Shown one piece after another: positions 17,630 to 26,654 of a stretch of 64,000 nt of DNA; within the stretch, counting starts at the first letter, position 1, and every line of letters starts with the position of its first letter. Made by a program: the position numbers and the translations under genes. The notes under the pieces are model-generated. The model was not told the DNA's origin and ran no database searches. It worked only from the letters and a program-made list of their open reading frames with translations. Source of the stretch: Anatilimnocola aggregata (GTDB taxonomy: Bacteria > Planctomycetota > Planctomycetia > Pirellulales > Pirellulaceae); NCBI RefSeq assembly GCF_007747655.1, contig NZ_CP036274.1, positions 3,162,001 through 3,226,000 of the forward strand, given 5' to 3'.

Positions 17630-19009
17630 TTAACGCGTTGCCACTTCAATCCCTTCTTCCACTGCCAGGCAAATCCGGTCGAGTTCTTCAAGTTTGATGT
17701 TAAGCGGTGGCATCATCACGACGACGTTGCCGAGCGGACGCAGCCAAACACCGCGGGTCAGTGCGTGATTGCAGACTCGTTGACCGCGTCGCTCGCCCCA
17801 GGGAAAGGGCTCTTGCGTCACACGGTCGCGGACGAGTTCAATTCCGGCAATCAGGCCCAGTTGTCGTACGTCGCCGACGTTTGGGTGGAGGGCAATTCGA
17901 GCCAGATATTCTTGCAGCCGAGCGATTTTGGCTGGCATGTTTGCGAGCGTTTGTTCTTGCTCAAAGACGTCGAGCGTTGCAAGCGCGGCCGCTGCACCGA
18001 GTGGATTGCCGCCATACGTGTGCCCGTGGAAGAAGGTGCGCGACGAACTGTAAGTTCCCAGAAAGGCCTGCCAGATTCGATCCGTCGCGAGTGTGGCTGC
18101 CAGCGGCAGGTAGCCCCCGGTGATTCCCTTCGCCAGGCAGAGCAAATCGGGCTGCACATCTTCTTGTTGGCAGGCAAACATTCGCCCGGTGCGACCCATG
18201 CCGACGGCCACTTCATCGGCAATCAGCAGTACGTCGTGCTGGCGAGTGAGTTCTCGCAGGCCCCGCAAGAAGCCCGGTGGGTGCAAGATCATTCCAGCCG
18301 CGCATTGCATGAGCGGCTCCACAATTACCGCGGCAATCTCTGCGTGCTGGTGCTCCAAGACTTGGGCAACCAGATTCAGGAAATACTCGCACGCATTCTC
18401 GCGTGTGACGTTGGTCGGCAATCGATACATCGTCGGCGACGGCAGACGCAGCACTTCGAACAGCAGGGGGCGAAACATTTCATGAAAGCGCGGCACTCCC
18501 CCTACGCTCACGCTGCCGAGCGTATCGCCGTGGTAGGCATTCTCAAACGCCAGGTATTTCGTTTTCTTCGGTTGAGGCTGTTCACACTGTTGCCAGAACT
18601 GAAACGCCATCTTCAGGGCCACTTCGACAGCTGTGGCCCCGCTATCTGAAAAAAAGACATGCCCGAGACCTGCCGGCGCAAGGTCGACTAGCCGGCGGGC
18701 AAGCTTGATCGTCGTGGGGTGTGCCATTCCCAGCGAAGTGACGTGTGCCACCTGGTCAAGTTGCGCACGAATGGCCGCGTCGATTGTCGGGTGCCGATGT
18801 CCGTGGACGTTGCACCACAGACTGCTCACGCCATCGAGATAGGCCCGCCCCTCTAAGTCGTACAGGGTGCAACCTTCAGCCCGCTGAATGATGAAGGGCT
18901 GATGCTCGGTCATTTGCGTAAAGGCATGCCAGACCAGCTCGCGGTCCCAGGCTTCGAGTTGCTCGCGCGTCGGCGATTCGTCAGCAGGACGCGGTGAATC
19001 GTCTACCAT
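17630..19009 (-). CDS. bioA: Adenosylmethionine-8-amino-7-oxononanoate aminotransferase (BioA)
   Basis: This 459-residue class III aminotransferase has the BioA-type N-terminus (WHAFTQMTEHQP), the glycine-rich GVSSLWCNVHGHRHP segment, DSGATAVEVALKMA for cofactor phosphate binding, LLIADEVAVGMGRTG with the pyridine-binding Asp, and LCLAKGITGGYLPLAATL with the Schiff-base Lys. BioA makes 7,8-diaminononanoate in biotin synthesis and, unusually, uses S-adenosylmethionine as amino donor. Its start codon overlaps the stop of the upstream small gene by 7 bp (ATGGTAG), so translation is likely coupled. The upstream genes relate to SAM, which fits its donor use. Confidence 0.92.
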   Translation of the reverse strand: MVDDSPRPADESPTREQLEAWDRELVWHAFTQMTEHQPFIIQRAEGCTLYDLEGRAYLDGVSSLWCNVHGHRHPTIDAAIRAQLDQVAHVTSLGMAHPTTIKLARRLVDLAPAGLGHVFFSDSGATAVEVALKMAFQFWQQCEQPQPKKTKYLAFENAYHGDTLGSVSVGGVPRFHEMFRPLLFEVLRLPSPTMYRLPTNVTRENACEYFLNLVAQVLEHQHAEIAAVIVEPLMQCAAGMILHPPGFLRGLRELTRQHDVLLIADEVAVGMGRTGRMFACQQEDVQPDLLCLAKGITGGYLPLAATLATDRIWQAFLGTYSSSRTFFHGHTYGGNPLGAAAALATLDVFEQEQTLANMPAKIARLQEYLARIALHPNVGDVRQLGLIAGIELVRDRVTQEPFPWGERRGQRVCNHALTRGVWLRPLGNVVVMMPPLNIKLEELDRICLAVEEGIEVATR

Positions 19010-19290
19010 TGCACCGTGATGGCTTGCCCCGCGCGCACGCCCAGCATGATCTTGGCACTATCCCCCACAATCACCAGTTCCAGAAATCCGCTGGGGGCGA
19101 GCAGTGCGAGAAATGTCATCTCGGGCTCTTGGTGGTCGGGCGCAAACAGGCCGACAGTTTGATGCTCGTCACACGTAATCGTTACCGACTGGTCACGCGG
19201 GACCGAACGCAGTCGGTCGACAGCGATATCGGTCACGAGGTTGCCGGCCTCGTTATAGGATGTGATTTTGCCTTCGATCTTTCCCGGCAC
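19003..19290 (-). CDS. Small protein resembling a free-standing C-terminal domain of SAM hydroxide adenosyltransferase
   Basis: The product is 95 residues. By eye it aligns along its length to the last 85-90 residues of the SAM hydroxide adenosyltransferase encoded just upstream. AGNLVTDI corresponds to FGNLITNL, TVGLFAPD to ISGLQTTY, SGFLELVIVGDSAKIMLGV to QGRLEIAQVNGNAANALAV, and RAGQAITVQ to QVGDWVRVR. In the full enzymes this beta-barrel domain completes the SAM site at the trimer interface. No N-terminal catalytic domain is attached. The stop overlaps the bioA start by 7 bp. It may bind SAM or its product, or act as a structural subunit. The homology is inferred by eye; its function is not known. 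Confidence 0.7.
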   Translation of the reverse strand: MPGKIEGKITSYNEAGNLVTDIAVDRLRSVPRDQSVTITCDEHQTVGLFAPDHQEPEMTFLALLAPSGFLELVIVGDSAKIMLGVRAGQAITVQW

Positions 19291-19400
19291 TAGCTACACT
19301 CCGCCCGAAGTGGTGAGATGTCGCGGGTAAACGTGTGGCGACATTCTAAAACGCCGCTAGCGGAGAGCCAAGCGGTCTGCGGAGCCTATTCAGGACATTG

Positions 19401-20192
19401 TTAAGATTTTGTTCCCCGGCGTACTCGCACCCAATCCCCCACTTGTACGGCGAGCGCGTTTGCCGCGTTGCCATTGACCTGGGCAATCTCCAGTCTGCCT
19501 TGCGAATCAACGAGCGAAATGAGTTCCCCCGGGGCTTGCTTGCCATAAGTGGTTTGCAAACCACTGATACGCCGCTCGCGAATCTGCGTTTCGATTCCCG
19601 CCGGCCCAGCCCAGCCCTTGATTTTGGCAGCTGATAGGTTCGTAATTAAATTGCCGAACGAATCGATACAGAGGACCTCGCCCCGAACTTCGTCGAGCTC
19701 GATCAGAGGCTCATTCCATGGCAACATTATTAGCGATTCATAGATCGGCCCCAAGTCGATAGGATCGAGTCCGCTGGCCAGGTGCCCGGCCACCGAGGCG
19801 AGAATATCGCGCCCGTGAAATGTGTTACTCACCACCTGCCGCCAGAACCTCGGCTCCGCTAGCGCAACGACTCGCTGCGGCGGATGCTGTTTTGCCAAGT
19901 AGCTGAGCACCCCGTTATCGGGCGCTAAGAAGCTCTGCCCGCCGATCTCTGCGTAGACCATTTTGCGCTCGGTGCCGACACCCGGGTCAACAACCACCAG
20001 GTGCAAGGTATTTGTTGGAAAGTAGGGAGCAACATCGGCCAACACGATCGCTGCTTGCCTTACGTTTTGCGGACTGATGCCGTGCGTAATGTCGACCATC
20101 TCGACCGCTGAGCAAACCTGTAGCACTGCCCCTTTCATCGCGGCGACGTAGGGACTCGAAATGCCAAAATCGGTGGTGAAGGTCAGGAGCAT
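19401..20192 (-). CDS. SAM hydroxide adenosyltransferase (DUF62, chlorinase/fluorinase family)
   Basis: The 263-residue product starts with LLTFTTDFG, where the Asp contacts the ribose of SAM in this family, then DITHGI, VVDPGVGTERKM and LAPDNGVLSYL, all typical N-domain motifs. The C-terminal barrel starts at about residue 170 with GEVLCIDSFGNLITNL. Characterised non-halogenating members hydrolyse SAM to adenosine and methionine; I see no sign of halide specialisation. It lies first in a minus-strand cluster with a stand-alone C-domain protein and bioA. The 110-bp gap before the small gene contains a weak ATGTCGC/GCGACAT hairpin. Confidence 0.88.
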   Translation of the reverse strand: MLLTFTTDFGISSPYVAAMKGAVLQVCSAVEMVDITHGISPQNVRQAAIVLADVAPYFPTNTLHLVVVDPGVGTERKMVYAEIGGQSFLAPDNGVLSYLAKQHPPQRVVALAEPRFWRQVVSNTFHGRDILASVAGHLASGLDPIDLGPIYESLIMLPWNEPLIELDEVRGEVLCIDSFGNLITNLSAAKIKGWAGPAGIETQIRERRISGLQTTYGKQAPGELISLVDSQGRLEIAQVNGNAANALAVQVGDWVRVRRGTKS

Positions 20193-20348
20193 GCAGATTG
20201 CAGAAGTGAGAAGGCAGAAGTAACAGAAAAGGCCGCTTTCGCGGGGAGGTTGATTGCGGCCAGCTTGCTTTCAAAATACATTGCCACATTCACTGAGCGA
20301 AACAGCTCGAGCGAATTATTAATTCTGCATTCCGCCTTCTTACTTCAA
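20193..20348. repeat. Divergent promoter region with imperfect inverted repeat
   Basis: Immediately next to both divergent start codons lie related sequences in opposite orientation: GCAGAAGTGAGAAGGCAGAAG at about 20199-20219 and, as reverse complement, GAAGTAAGAAGGCGGAATG at about 20327-20345. These purine-rich arms could serve as leader sequences of both mRNAs or belong to the purine/pyrimidine spacer family seen at 1003 and 47925. Confidence 0.4.
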
Positions 20349-20355
20349 CATTCCT

Positions 20356-21444
20356 ATGTTTCTCACCTTCGGCGAAGTCATGGCTCGGATCGCACCTGCG
20401 GGGCATTTGCGTTGGCCGCAAACGCTGCCTGGTAGTGTGCAAGTTACTTGGGGAGGTGGCGAAGCCAACGTGGCAGCTTCGCTGGCGATGTTCGGACATA
20501 GCGCCCGCTACCTGACCGCGCTGCCCAAACAACCGGTTGCCGAAGCACTCGTGACATCGCTCCGCGGTCTGGGCGTCGATGTTTCGCAGATCTACTGGCG
20601 TAAAGAGGGACGACTCGGGCTCTACTTCGTCGAAGTCGGCGCTAATCAGCGGGGAAGTACGGTCCTTTACGACCGCAGCCATAGCGCCATCAGCCTGGCC
20701 GCTGCGACTGAGTACGACTTCGAAAATGCGTTGCAAGATGTTCACTGGCTGCATGTGACGGGTATTACACCAGCCATCAGTGAAGCCGCAGCGCACGCGA
20801 ATCAAAAGCTTGTTGAACTTGCTCACTCGCGCGGGATAGCTGTTTCGTGCGATCTCAACTTTCGCAAGAAACTCTGGAACTGGCGCAGCGGAACCAAGCC
20901 TAAAGATCTGGCCCGCGAATGCATGACAAAACTGCTTGCGCATGTCGATCTCGTCATTGCCAACGAAGAAGACGCTGCCGACGTGCTGGGGATTCATGCC
21001 TCGGGAACCGATGTCACTCAGGGGCACATTGCTGCCGATGCATACGAGCAAGTCGCGCGCAAGATCGCCACTGAATTTGCGAGCGTGAAGCGGGTGGCCA
21101 TCACCCTGCGCGAGAGCATCTCGGCAGATCACAACAACTGGGGAGCGATGCTGTTCGATGTCGCGACTGATCGCGCCCATTTCGCGCCTCTCGATGCAGC
21201 CGGCAATTATCAGCCTTACGAGATACGAAACATTGTCGATCGCGTTGGTGCCGGCGACTCCTTCGGAGCCGGTCTGCTCCACGCGCTCAGTACGCCGGCA
21301 ATTTCATCCCCCGACAAAGCGATTGCCTTTGCCGTCGCGGCCAGTTGCCTGAAGCATTCCGTTCAGGGCGATTTTAACTATGTTACAGTGGAGGAAGTGA
21401 CCGCCCTGCTTGCCGGCAATGCGAGTGGGCGAGTGCAGCGGTGA
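20356..21444 (+). CDS. PfkB family sugar kinase, 2-keto-3-deoxygluconate kinase-like
   Basis: This 362-residue ribokinase-type protein has the N-terminal FLTFGEVMARIAP segment and the GGGEANVAASLAMFG glycine pair, both close to KDG kinases. The C-terminal PfkB signature DRVGAGDSFGAG holds the catalytic Asp and anion hole. A long loop around residues 190-230 (ADVLGIHASGTDVTQGHIAAD) resembles the KDG kinase group. It would phosphorylate 2-keto-3-deoxygluconate or a related acid sugar. It is divergent from the SAM cluster and is followed after about 28 bp by a Uma2 gene. Confidence 0.85.
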   Translation: MFLTFGEVMARIAPAGHLRWPQTLPGSVQVTWGGGEANVAASLAMFGHSARYLTALPKQPVAEALVTSLRGLGVDVSQIYWRKEGRLGLYFVEVGANQRGSTVLYDRSHSAISLAAATEYDFENALQDVHWLHVTGITPAISEAAAHANQKLVELAHSRGIAVSCDLNFRKKLWNWRSGTKPKDLARECMTKLLAHVDLVIANEEDAADVLGIHASGTDVTQGHIAADAYEQVARKIATEFASVKRVAITLRESISADHNNWGAMLFDVATDRAHFAPLDAAGNYQPYEIRNIVDRVGAGDSFGAGLLHALSTPAISSPDKAIAFAVAASCLKHSVQGDFNYVTVEEVTALLAGNASGRVQR

Positions 21445-21472
21445 GTGCTCTGAGATTGCACGAGGAGGGGCC

Positions 21473-22171
21473 ATGTCAACAAGATATCTTAAGGATCCAG
21501 GGCAAATTGCAATACCACCGTTAGAACCCGGCGATCATCTCACACGTGATGAGTTCGAACGGCGATATGAGGCAACGCCGAATCTAGCGATGGCCGAGTT
21601 GCTTGAGGGAGTTGTCTATATGCCTGCTGCGACACGAGCTTCGTACCACAGTCGGCCTCACCAGATGATTGCTGCCTTGCTAGGTGTCTACGATGCCAAT
21701 ACCCCAGGTACGATTTCCTTCGACAATGCCTCTGTGCGGCTTGACTTGGATAATATGCCGCAGCCCGATCAAGTCCTCCTCGTGCTGCCAGAATGCGGTG
21801 GGCAGTCCAAGCTGAGCAGCGACGACTATATCGAAAATGCTCCCGAACTTATTTGGGAAGTCTCGGCGAGTTCAGCGAGTTACGACTTGAATGTAAAGTT
21901 TCGAGTTTACAGGCGAAACGGCGTCAAAGAGTATGTCGTTTGGCGAGTGCTTGATGAAGCCATCGACTGGTTTGTGCTTCAAGGAAGCGAATACGCAAAG
22001 CAGACAAGAGCCGCTGACGGCTTGCATCAAAGCGTGATTTTTCCAGGATTGTGGGTGAATCCCGACGAGCTCGTACGACAATCTATGGATTTAATGCTTA
22101 AGACGCTCGACCGGGGACTGGCCTCGCCCGAACATCAAGAGTTTGTAAAGCAACTTAAGTATCAGCGCTGA
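21473..22171 (+). CDS. Uma2 family (DUF820) endonuclease-like protein, paralog 2
   Basis: The ATG at 21473 has GAGGAGGGG just upstream; the in-frame region before it overlaps the kinase gene and is unlikely to be used. The 232-residue product shares with the paralog at 26655 the segments GD.LTRDEFERRY, ELxEGxVYxM, NxPG-type turn, QPDxxLxxLPE, GGQSK, APELxxExxASSASYDL and a final GLWxxP. QPD and the Glu in APELIWEV are the expected acidic residues of the PD-(D/E)XK-like core, and KFRVYRRNGVKEYVVWRV the following Lys-containing helix and strand. The role is unknown. Confidence 0.85.
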   Translation: MSTRYLKDPGQIAIPPLEPGDHLTRDEFERRYEATPNLAMAELLEGVVYMPAATRASYHSRPHQMIAALLGVYDANTPGTISFDNASVRLDLDNMPQPDQVLLVLPECGGQSKLSSDDYIENAPELIWEVSASSASYDLNVKFRVYRRNGVKEYVVWRVLDEAIDWFVLQGSEYAKQTRAADGLHQSVIFPGLWVNPDELVRQSMDLMLKTLDRGLASPEHQEFVKQLKYQR

Positions 22172-22252
22172 TATCCCATCGGCAAAATCGCCGAAGTTGC
22201 TAAAATCCGCATTTCCATTCGGCAGGTATTCGCCCGGTAAAGTTGTCACTTC

Positions 22253-23680
22253 ATGTCGCACGATCGTTACGAAAATCCCCTCATTTCCCGGTATGCTTCG
22301 AGCGAGATGAGCTCGCTCTGGAGCGAACAACGGAAGTTCAGCACCTGGCGCAAATTGTGGGTCATTCTGGCCGAAGCCGAGCAGCAATTGGGGCTGCCGA
22401 TCACTAGCGAGCAGATTGCTGAACTGCGCGGGCAGGTCGACAACATCGATTTCGACGCCGCGGCTAAGTATGAGAAAAAGTTGCGGCACGATGTGATGGC
22501 CCACGTCCATACGTACGGCGATGTCTGCCCGAGTGCCCGCGGCATCATTCACCTGGGGGCTACCAGCTGCTACGTCACCGACAATGCCGACCTGCTGCTC
22601 CTGCGCGAAGGTCTGCAACTCGTTGCCCGCCGGCTGATGACCGTCATCGACTCACTTGCCAGGTTCGCCACCGAGCAGCGAAGTGTTGCTTGCTTAGGTT
22701 TCACGCACTTGCAGCCCGCGCAGCCCACGACCGTGGGTAAGCGTGCGACTCTCTGGTGCTACGATCTCGTCCTCGACCTGCTCGAAGTGGAGCATCGCAT
22801 TGGAGAAATGCGCGCACGGAGTGTGAAAGGAACCACTGGCACTCAGGCGAGTTTTCTGGCCTTGTTTCATGGCGACCATGCGAAGGTGCGTGAGCTCGAG
22901 AAACTCGTGGCGAAGAAAATCGGCTTTGCAGATAGCTATGCCGTGACCGGGCAGACTTACACGCGCAAAGTCGATTCGCAAATTGTCGATGTCTTGTCGG
23001 GAATAGCCCAATCGGCTCATAAGTTGGCGACCGACCTCCGCCTGCTCGCTTCGCGCAAGGAAATGGAAGAGCCCTTTGAAGCCGATCAGATTGGCAGCTC
23101 GGCGATGGCGTACAAGCGGAACCCGATGCGCAGCGAACGGGTTTGCGCGCTCGCGCGGTTCGTGATCAGCCTGCAGTCAAGCGCTGCCAATACGGTAGCC
23201 ACGCAGTGGATGGAACGGACGCTCGACGATAGTGCCAATCGCCGGCTCGTGCTGCCGCAGGCATTTTTAGCCATCGATGCGATTCTGGTGTTGCTGCAGA
23301 ATATTTCGAACGGGCTGGTCGTTTATCCGCAAGTCGTCGCGCGAAATCTGCAAGAAGAACTCCCCTTCATGGCGACGGAGAACCTGTTGATGGCTGCCGT
23401 CGAGCGGGGGGGCGATCGCCAGAACTTGCACGAAGTGATTCGCAAGCGCAGCCACGAGGCAGCGGCGGTTGTGAAGCAAGAGGGGAAGCCGAACGATCTG
23501 CTTACGCGTCTGGCTGCTGAGCCGGACTTTGCCGGCGTTGATCTGCAGGCAGCGCTTGATCCCGCGCAATACGTTGGCCGCGCTCCGGAGCAAGTGGATG
23601 AGTTCGTGGCCGAAGTGGTCGCACCCATTCGGGCACGTTATGCGAATCAACGCGAATTGACGGCCGAACTAAAGGTCTGA
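22253..23680 (+). CDS. purB: Adenylosuccinate lyase
   Basis: This 475-residue member of the fumarase/aspartase superfamily catalyses two beta-eliminations in purine synthesis, forming AICAR from SAICAR and AMP from adenylosuccinate. Conserved regions are visible: [16 protein letters not shown], the catalytic-His region [32 protein letters not shown], and the superfamily signature [16 protein letters not shown] on the mobile loop. The length and the MRSER ending resemble the longer, ADSL-like clade more than the 430-residue Bacillus type. It stands alone; the downstream inverted repeat separates it from the converging zinc-ribbon gene. Confidence 0.93.
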   Translation: MSHDRYENPLISRYASSEMSSLWSEQRKFSTWRKLWVILAEAEQQLGLPITSEQIAELRGQVDNIDFDAAAKYEKKLRHDVMAHVHTYGDVCPSARGIIHLGATSCYVTDNADLLLLREGLQLVARRLMTVIDSLARFATEQRSVACLGFTHLQPAQPTTVGKRATLWCYDLVLDLLEVEHRIGEMRARSVKGTTGTQASFLALFHGDHAKVRELEKLVAKKIGFADSYAVTGQTYTRKVDSQIVDVLSGIAQSAHKLATDLRLLASRKEMEEPFEADQIGSSAMAYKRNPMRSERVCALARFVISLQSSAANTVATQWMERTLDDSANRRLVLPQAFLAIDAILVLLQNISNGLVVYPQVVARNLQEELPFMATENLLMAAVERGGDRQNLHEVIRKRSHEAAAVVKQEGKPNDLLTRLAAEPDFAGVDLQAALDPAQYVGRAPEQVDEFVAEVVAPIRARYANQRELTAELKV

Positions 23681-23688
23681 TTCGCACA

Positions 23689-23765
23689 TAGCCCGACGCG
23701 TCAGCGAGGGAGATTTGCCGATTGATTCTCGATTGGCACTTCTCCCTCGCTGACGCGGCGGGCTA
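23689..23765. repeat. REP-like inverted repeat, copy 2 (25-bp arms)
   Basis: Arms at 23689-23713 and 23741-23765 are reverse complements with one mismatch in 25, enclosing 27 bp. The left arm reads CCCGACGCGTCAGCGAGGGA in its core. It lies between the converging purB and zinc-ribbon genes and may end both transcripts. It is related to the repeats at 2258 and 42514. Confidence 0.85.
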
Positions 23766-23778
23766 AGTAAGTCAGAAC

Positions 23779-24759
23779 TCACTGTGAGCCTGCAGCGGAA
23801 ATAAGGCCGGCGCAGATGATGAACAGAATGATGGCGGCGATTACCGCAGCGGTGACGGCAGCAATCTTTTTGTAAGAGGTCGGTGCGGTGCCTGTGCAGC
23901 GGCCTGTTTGTCCGTTCAGCAGAAAACGAAAAGTCTGCTGCTGATAGGTGTAGGCCATTATCCACACGGGCAGTAACACGGGATCGGCCGACAATCCTTC
24001 GACACGCACGTTCACGTGTACATTCCTCGCGTTTCCGGGAACTAATTCCGCGCAGGCTTGCCGCACGCGCTCTTCGAGTCCCTGTTGTGCAAGCGGACGA
24101 GCATATTTGCGTTGCACCTGAAATTGCTCAAAGAGTGAATTCTCTAAATCGACTTGCCTGGTGGGGACTGCCTGCGCAAGGTCGTAGGGACAAATCGCGT
24201 GCGTCTCGGCAGGCGAAAGAGAACTACTTGCCCCCACGAGCAGGCCGTGGTGCTCGCCCCGATGTTCGCCCGAGACAGGGCACCAACTGGCGTTTGCGCC
24301 CCACGGTGTTTGGCTGCTATCGGCTGTCCAATAAGTGAATGTCTTACCGCTGAAGACCCAATAAGGAATATAAATGGCGGTCAGCTTCGTCACGATGGCA
24401 GCGGTAGCCAGATCGCCGGGACGCCAGAAACTGCTTCCCATCCACTCTTTCAGCCGACTGACGGCGTCGGACTGCTCGATTTGAAATGGCACGACGTACT
24501 TCGGAGCGAGCGACTTTGCATCGCGCTCGGCGTGCAGTTTTTCGCCACCACAAAACGGACAGCGGAGGGTTTGGACCGAGGCATCGTAACTCATCGACGC
24601 GCCGCAGCCATCGCAGCGAAAGTTGTGCGTGGTTTGCATCGTCGCGCTGCCGTCGTTTGCTGCGCGATGGGGCGCTTCGGTGCCGCAATTGGCGCAGAAC
24701 AAGTCCTCCTCGTCGAGCAAGGCCTGGCATACGGAGCATTTTTCAACCACTTCAGTCAT
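23779..24759 (-). CDS. Zinc-ribbon tail-anchored membrane protein (tandem paralog B)
   Basis: The product is 326 residues. Two zinc-binding Cys sets are visible, CSVCQAL..CANCG at about residues 8-32 and CDGCGASM..CPFCGG at about 50-76. The central region contains RPGDLATAAIVTKLTAIYIPYWVFS, and the C-terminus has FRFLLNGQTGRCTG followed by one hydrophobic segment of about 25 residues. The neighbour upstream has the same order of elements, so this is a tandem duplication; the genes are separated by only 8 bp and are likely co-transcribed. The head is presumably cytoplasmic and the tail in the membrane. The function is unknown. Confidence 0.75.
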   Translation of the reverse strand: MTEVVEKCSVCQALLDEEDLFCANCGTEAPHRAANDGSATMQTTHNFRCDGCGASMSYDASVQTLRCPFCGGEKLHAERDAKSLAPKYVVPFQIEQSDAVSRLKEWMGSSFWRPGDLATAAIVTKLTAIYIPYWVFSGKTFTYWTADSSQTPWGANASWCPVSGEHRGEHHGLLVGASSSLSPAETHAICPYDLAQAVPTRQVDLENSLFEQFQVQRKYARPLAQQGLEERVRQACAELVPGNARNVHVNVRVEGLSADPVLLPVWIMAYTYQQQTFRFLLNGQTGRCTGTAPTSYKKIAAVTAAVIAAIILFIICAGLISAAGSQ

Positions 24760-24767
24760 GGATCACA

Positions 24768-25934
24768 TTACCGCGCATTCACGACAGCGACGATGAGCAG
24801 AATCAGCACGATGACGGCCACAATTACACCGACGAGGATCGCAATTCGCTGACTGGAAACTGGCTTGTCGCCGGCCATGCGGCCCGTTTGGCCGTTCATC
24901 AGAAAGCGATAAAGCTTGTCGTGATACTTGTAGCTGGCGATATACATCGGCAGCAGACAGAGGTCGGAATTTACGTGGCTGAAGTCCGTGCTGACGATCA
25001 AGCTGCGATGCGTGTCGCCCGGCAGGAACGACGCAATGTTCTGCTGCTCGCGGCGATAGAACTCGTGTTGCGAAATGGCAAGCGCTTGCTCGCGATCGAC
25101 TGAGTATTCTTCTGCGAACCAACCGGCTAAGAAGTAGGCTGCGTAGCGCTTGAGGGCTGGCAACTGGTAAGGCTGCACACGCAGAGCCTGATCCTGCGGC
25201 AGGCCTTTGCTGCCAGAGACTAAATAGCCGCTGTAATAGTGGTGATGCCTGCCGGCCAGCGGATACCACTCGGTCTCTTGCACCTGCCGCGTATGCGTGG
25301 TCGTGTTCCCCTTGGAGTCTGTCGTGGTATAAGTTTCGGTTCGGTACCAATGTTCGCCGATGGAAGCTTGCCAGTTGCTATCGGCCCGCATCGAAAACGA
25401 CCAGAACGGCAGATAAACGCCTTTCATTTTGTCGAGCACGGCAGCAGTCTGCAGGTCGCCGGGACGGTACCAGTCGTTGGCCGCAAGCCAGGCTTTGAAC
25501 TTGGCCTGCGCTTCTTCCGGGGGAATCGCAAAGCCGATCACGAACTCGGGTTGTTGTCGGCCGGTGTCGCGTGCCGGGAGTTCGACGACATAGGTCGAAT
25601 CGCAAAATGGGCAGATGTAACTCCGCTGGTCCGGATCGGTCGCGACTTCCGCGCCGCAAGTTTCGCAGCCGAAGTGTTTTTGCTCGGGAACTTCTCGAAT
25701 GGGGGCAGTTGACGCTGGGCCGACCACTTCCGCATCAATCACTTGGGGCGGCGGAGCTTGAGAGGCGGAAGTCGAAAGGGCAGGGGACTGAAAGTCAGGA
25801 TTGGTAGTGCCGCAAGCGGGACAGAACTTATCCAACGGTTCGATGGGGGTGCCACAAGCTTCGCACGGTTTGCCGCGCGGCGCGGGAGCATCGCGATCGA
25901 CCGCTTCGGCATCGAGCCATTGGATGTCTGTCAT
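24768..25934 (-). CDS. Zinc-ribbon tail-anchored membrane protein (tandem paralog A)
   Basis: The product is 388 residues. The N-terminal CEACGTP..CPACGT pair and the CETCGAE..CPFCDS pair give two zinc ribbons separated by a Pro/Ala-rich linker. The core shares RPGDLQTAAVLDKMKGVYLPFWSFS with the downstream paralog, and YRFLMNGQTGRMAG precedes a C-terminal hydrophobic helix. It carries an additional segment with TYTTTDSKGNTTTHTR, probably a beta-hairpin, that paralog B lacks. Architecture and gene order imply the two proteins work together, perhaps as a heteromer. I do not recognise a catalytic site. Confidence 0.75.
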   Translation of the reverse strand: MTDIQWLDAEAVDRDAPAPRGKPCEACGTPIEPLDKFCPACGTTNPDFQSPALSTSASQAPPPQVIDAEVVGPASTAPIREVPEQKHFGCETCGAEVATDPDQRSYICPFCDSTYVVELPARDTGRQQPEFVIGFAIPPEEAQAKFKAWLAANDWYRPGDLQTAAVLDKMKGVYLPFWSFSMRADSNWQASIGEHWYRTETYTTTDSKGNTTTHTRQVQETEWYPLAGRHHHYYSGYLVSGSKGLPQDQALRVQPYQLPALKRYAAYFLAGWFAEEYSVDREQALAISQHEFYRREQQNIASFLPGDTHRSLIVSTDFSHVNSDLCLLPMYIASYKYHDKLYRFLMNGQTGRMAGDKPVSSQRIAILVGVIVAVIVLILLIVAVVNAR

Positions 25935-25958
25935 GAAAGTTGCGTTAGGAGGATGTAC

Positions 25959-26534
25959 TCAACTGTGCATGCGGGGGAAATCATCGCCGTCTGCGAGAAT
26001 GGCGGCCTCAGCTGCCGCCAGTTCCTGCAATCGCTGGCGGAGCGAGGCTTCATCGGTGTATTTGCGGGCCAGTTGAACGTACGTACTATGATGCCGCGCT
26101 TCGGATTCGAACAGGCTCCCATAGAAATTAGCCAGTTCGCGGTCGGCAAGGCGATCGCGGAGCAAGCCAAAGCGTTCGCACGAACGGGCTTCAATAAGTC
26201 CTGCAATCAGCAGACGGTCGACTGCCCGCTGCGGTTCGTGCTTCGCGATTAATTCGTGCAGTTTACTGCCATAGGTGCTGGGATGAATGCGGCGAAACTT
26301 CAGCCCCCGCGCGGTGAGTAAATCGATGACTAGGTGATAGTGTTCGAGTTCTTCGTTGACGATTTCCGTCATGGCGGCGGCCAGTTCGGTATCTTCGACA
26401 TAGTAGCCAATCAGGGCCAGCGCGCAGGCGGCTGCTTTGCGCTCGCAATGAGCGTGGTCGATCAGCAGTTCTTCGAGGTTGGCTTCGACTTGGTGCAGCC
26501 AACTTTCGGGCGTGGTGCTTTGCAAGTTCAACAT
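25959..26534 (-). CDS. miaE: tRNA 2-methylthio-N6-isopentenyladenosine hydroxylase (MiaE)
   Basis: With the ATG at 26534 (MLNLQSTTPESWL) the protein is 191 residues, the normal size; a further 19 codons upstream look unlikely. The ferritin-like diiron ligands are arranged as expected: Glu in LLIDHAHCERKAA, the EELEHYH motif, Glu in LIEARSCERF, and SEARHHSTY. MiaE hydroxylates the ms2i6A modification at position 37 of tRNAs using O2. It sits between the zinc-ribbon pair and a Uma2 gene with no clear functional link. Confidence 0.9.
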   Translation of the reverse strand: MLNLQSTTPESWLHQVEANLEELLIDHAHCERKAAACALALIGYYVEDTELAAAMTEIVNEELEHYHLVIDLLTARGLKFRRIHPSTYGSKLHELIAKHEPQRAVDRLLIAGLIEARSCERFGLLRDRLADRELANFYGSLFESEARHHSTYVQLARKYTDEASLRQRLQELAAAEAAILADGDDFPRMHS

Positions 26535-26654
26535 GCGATTATGATAGGCGGATCGAACGAAAGTGGGGAGAGGCGACCGCCGACCACGCAAGGTTGGCTG
26601 AAAACGATTGGCTGTTTAGAATGACAGTGCTATCCCTTTTGAAGGACACATTGC

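Noticed and set aside
17707-18649. Plus-strand frames of 138 and 294 codons opposite bioA
   Set aside because: bioA on the minus strand carries all expected class III aminotransferase motifs; the plus frames are shadows.
20290-21282. 330-codon minus-strand frame opposite the sugar kinase
   Set aside because: The plus strand has complete PfkB motifs; the minus frame has no family resemblance.
23736-23752. TGGCACTTCTCCCTCGC as a further sigma-54 promoter
   Set aside because: The bases ten after GG are TC, not GC, and it lies in the REP-like repeat between converging genes with no downstream start.
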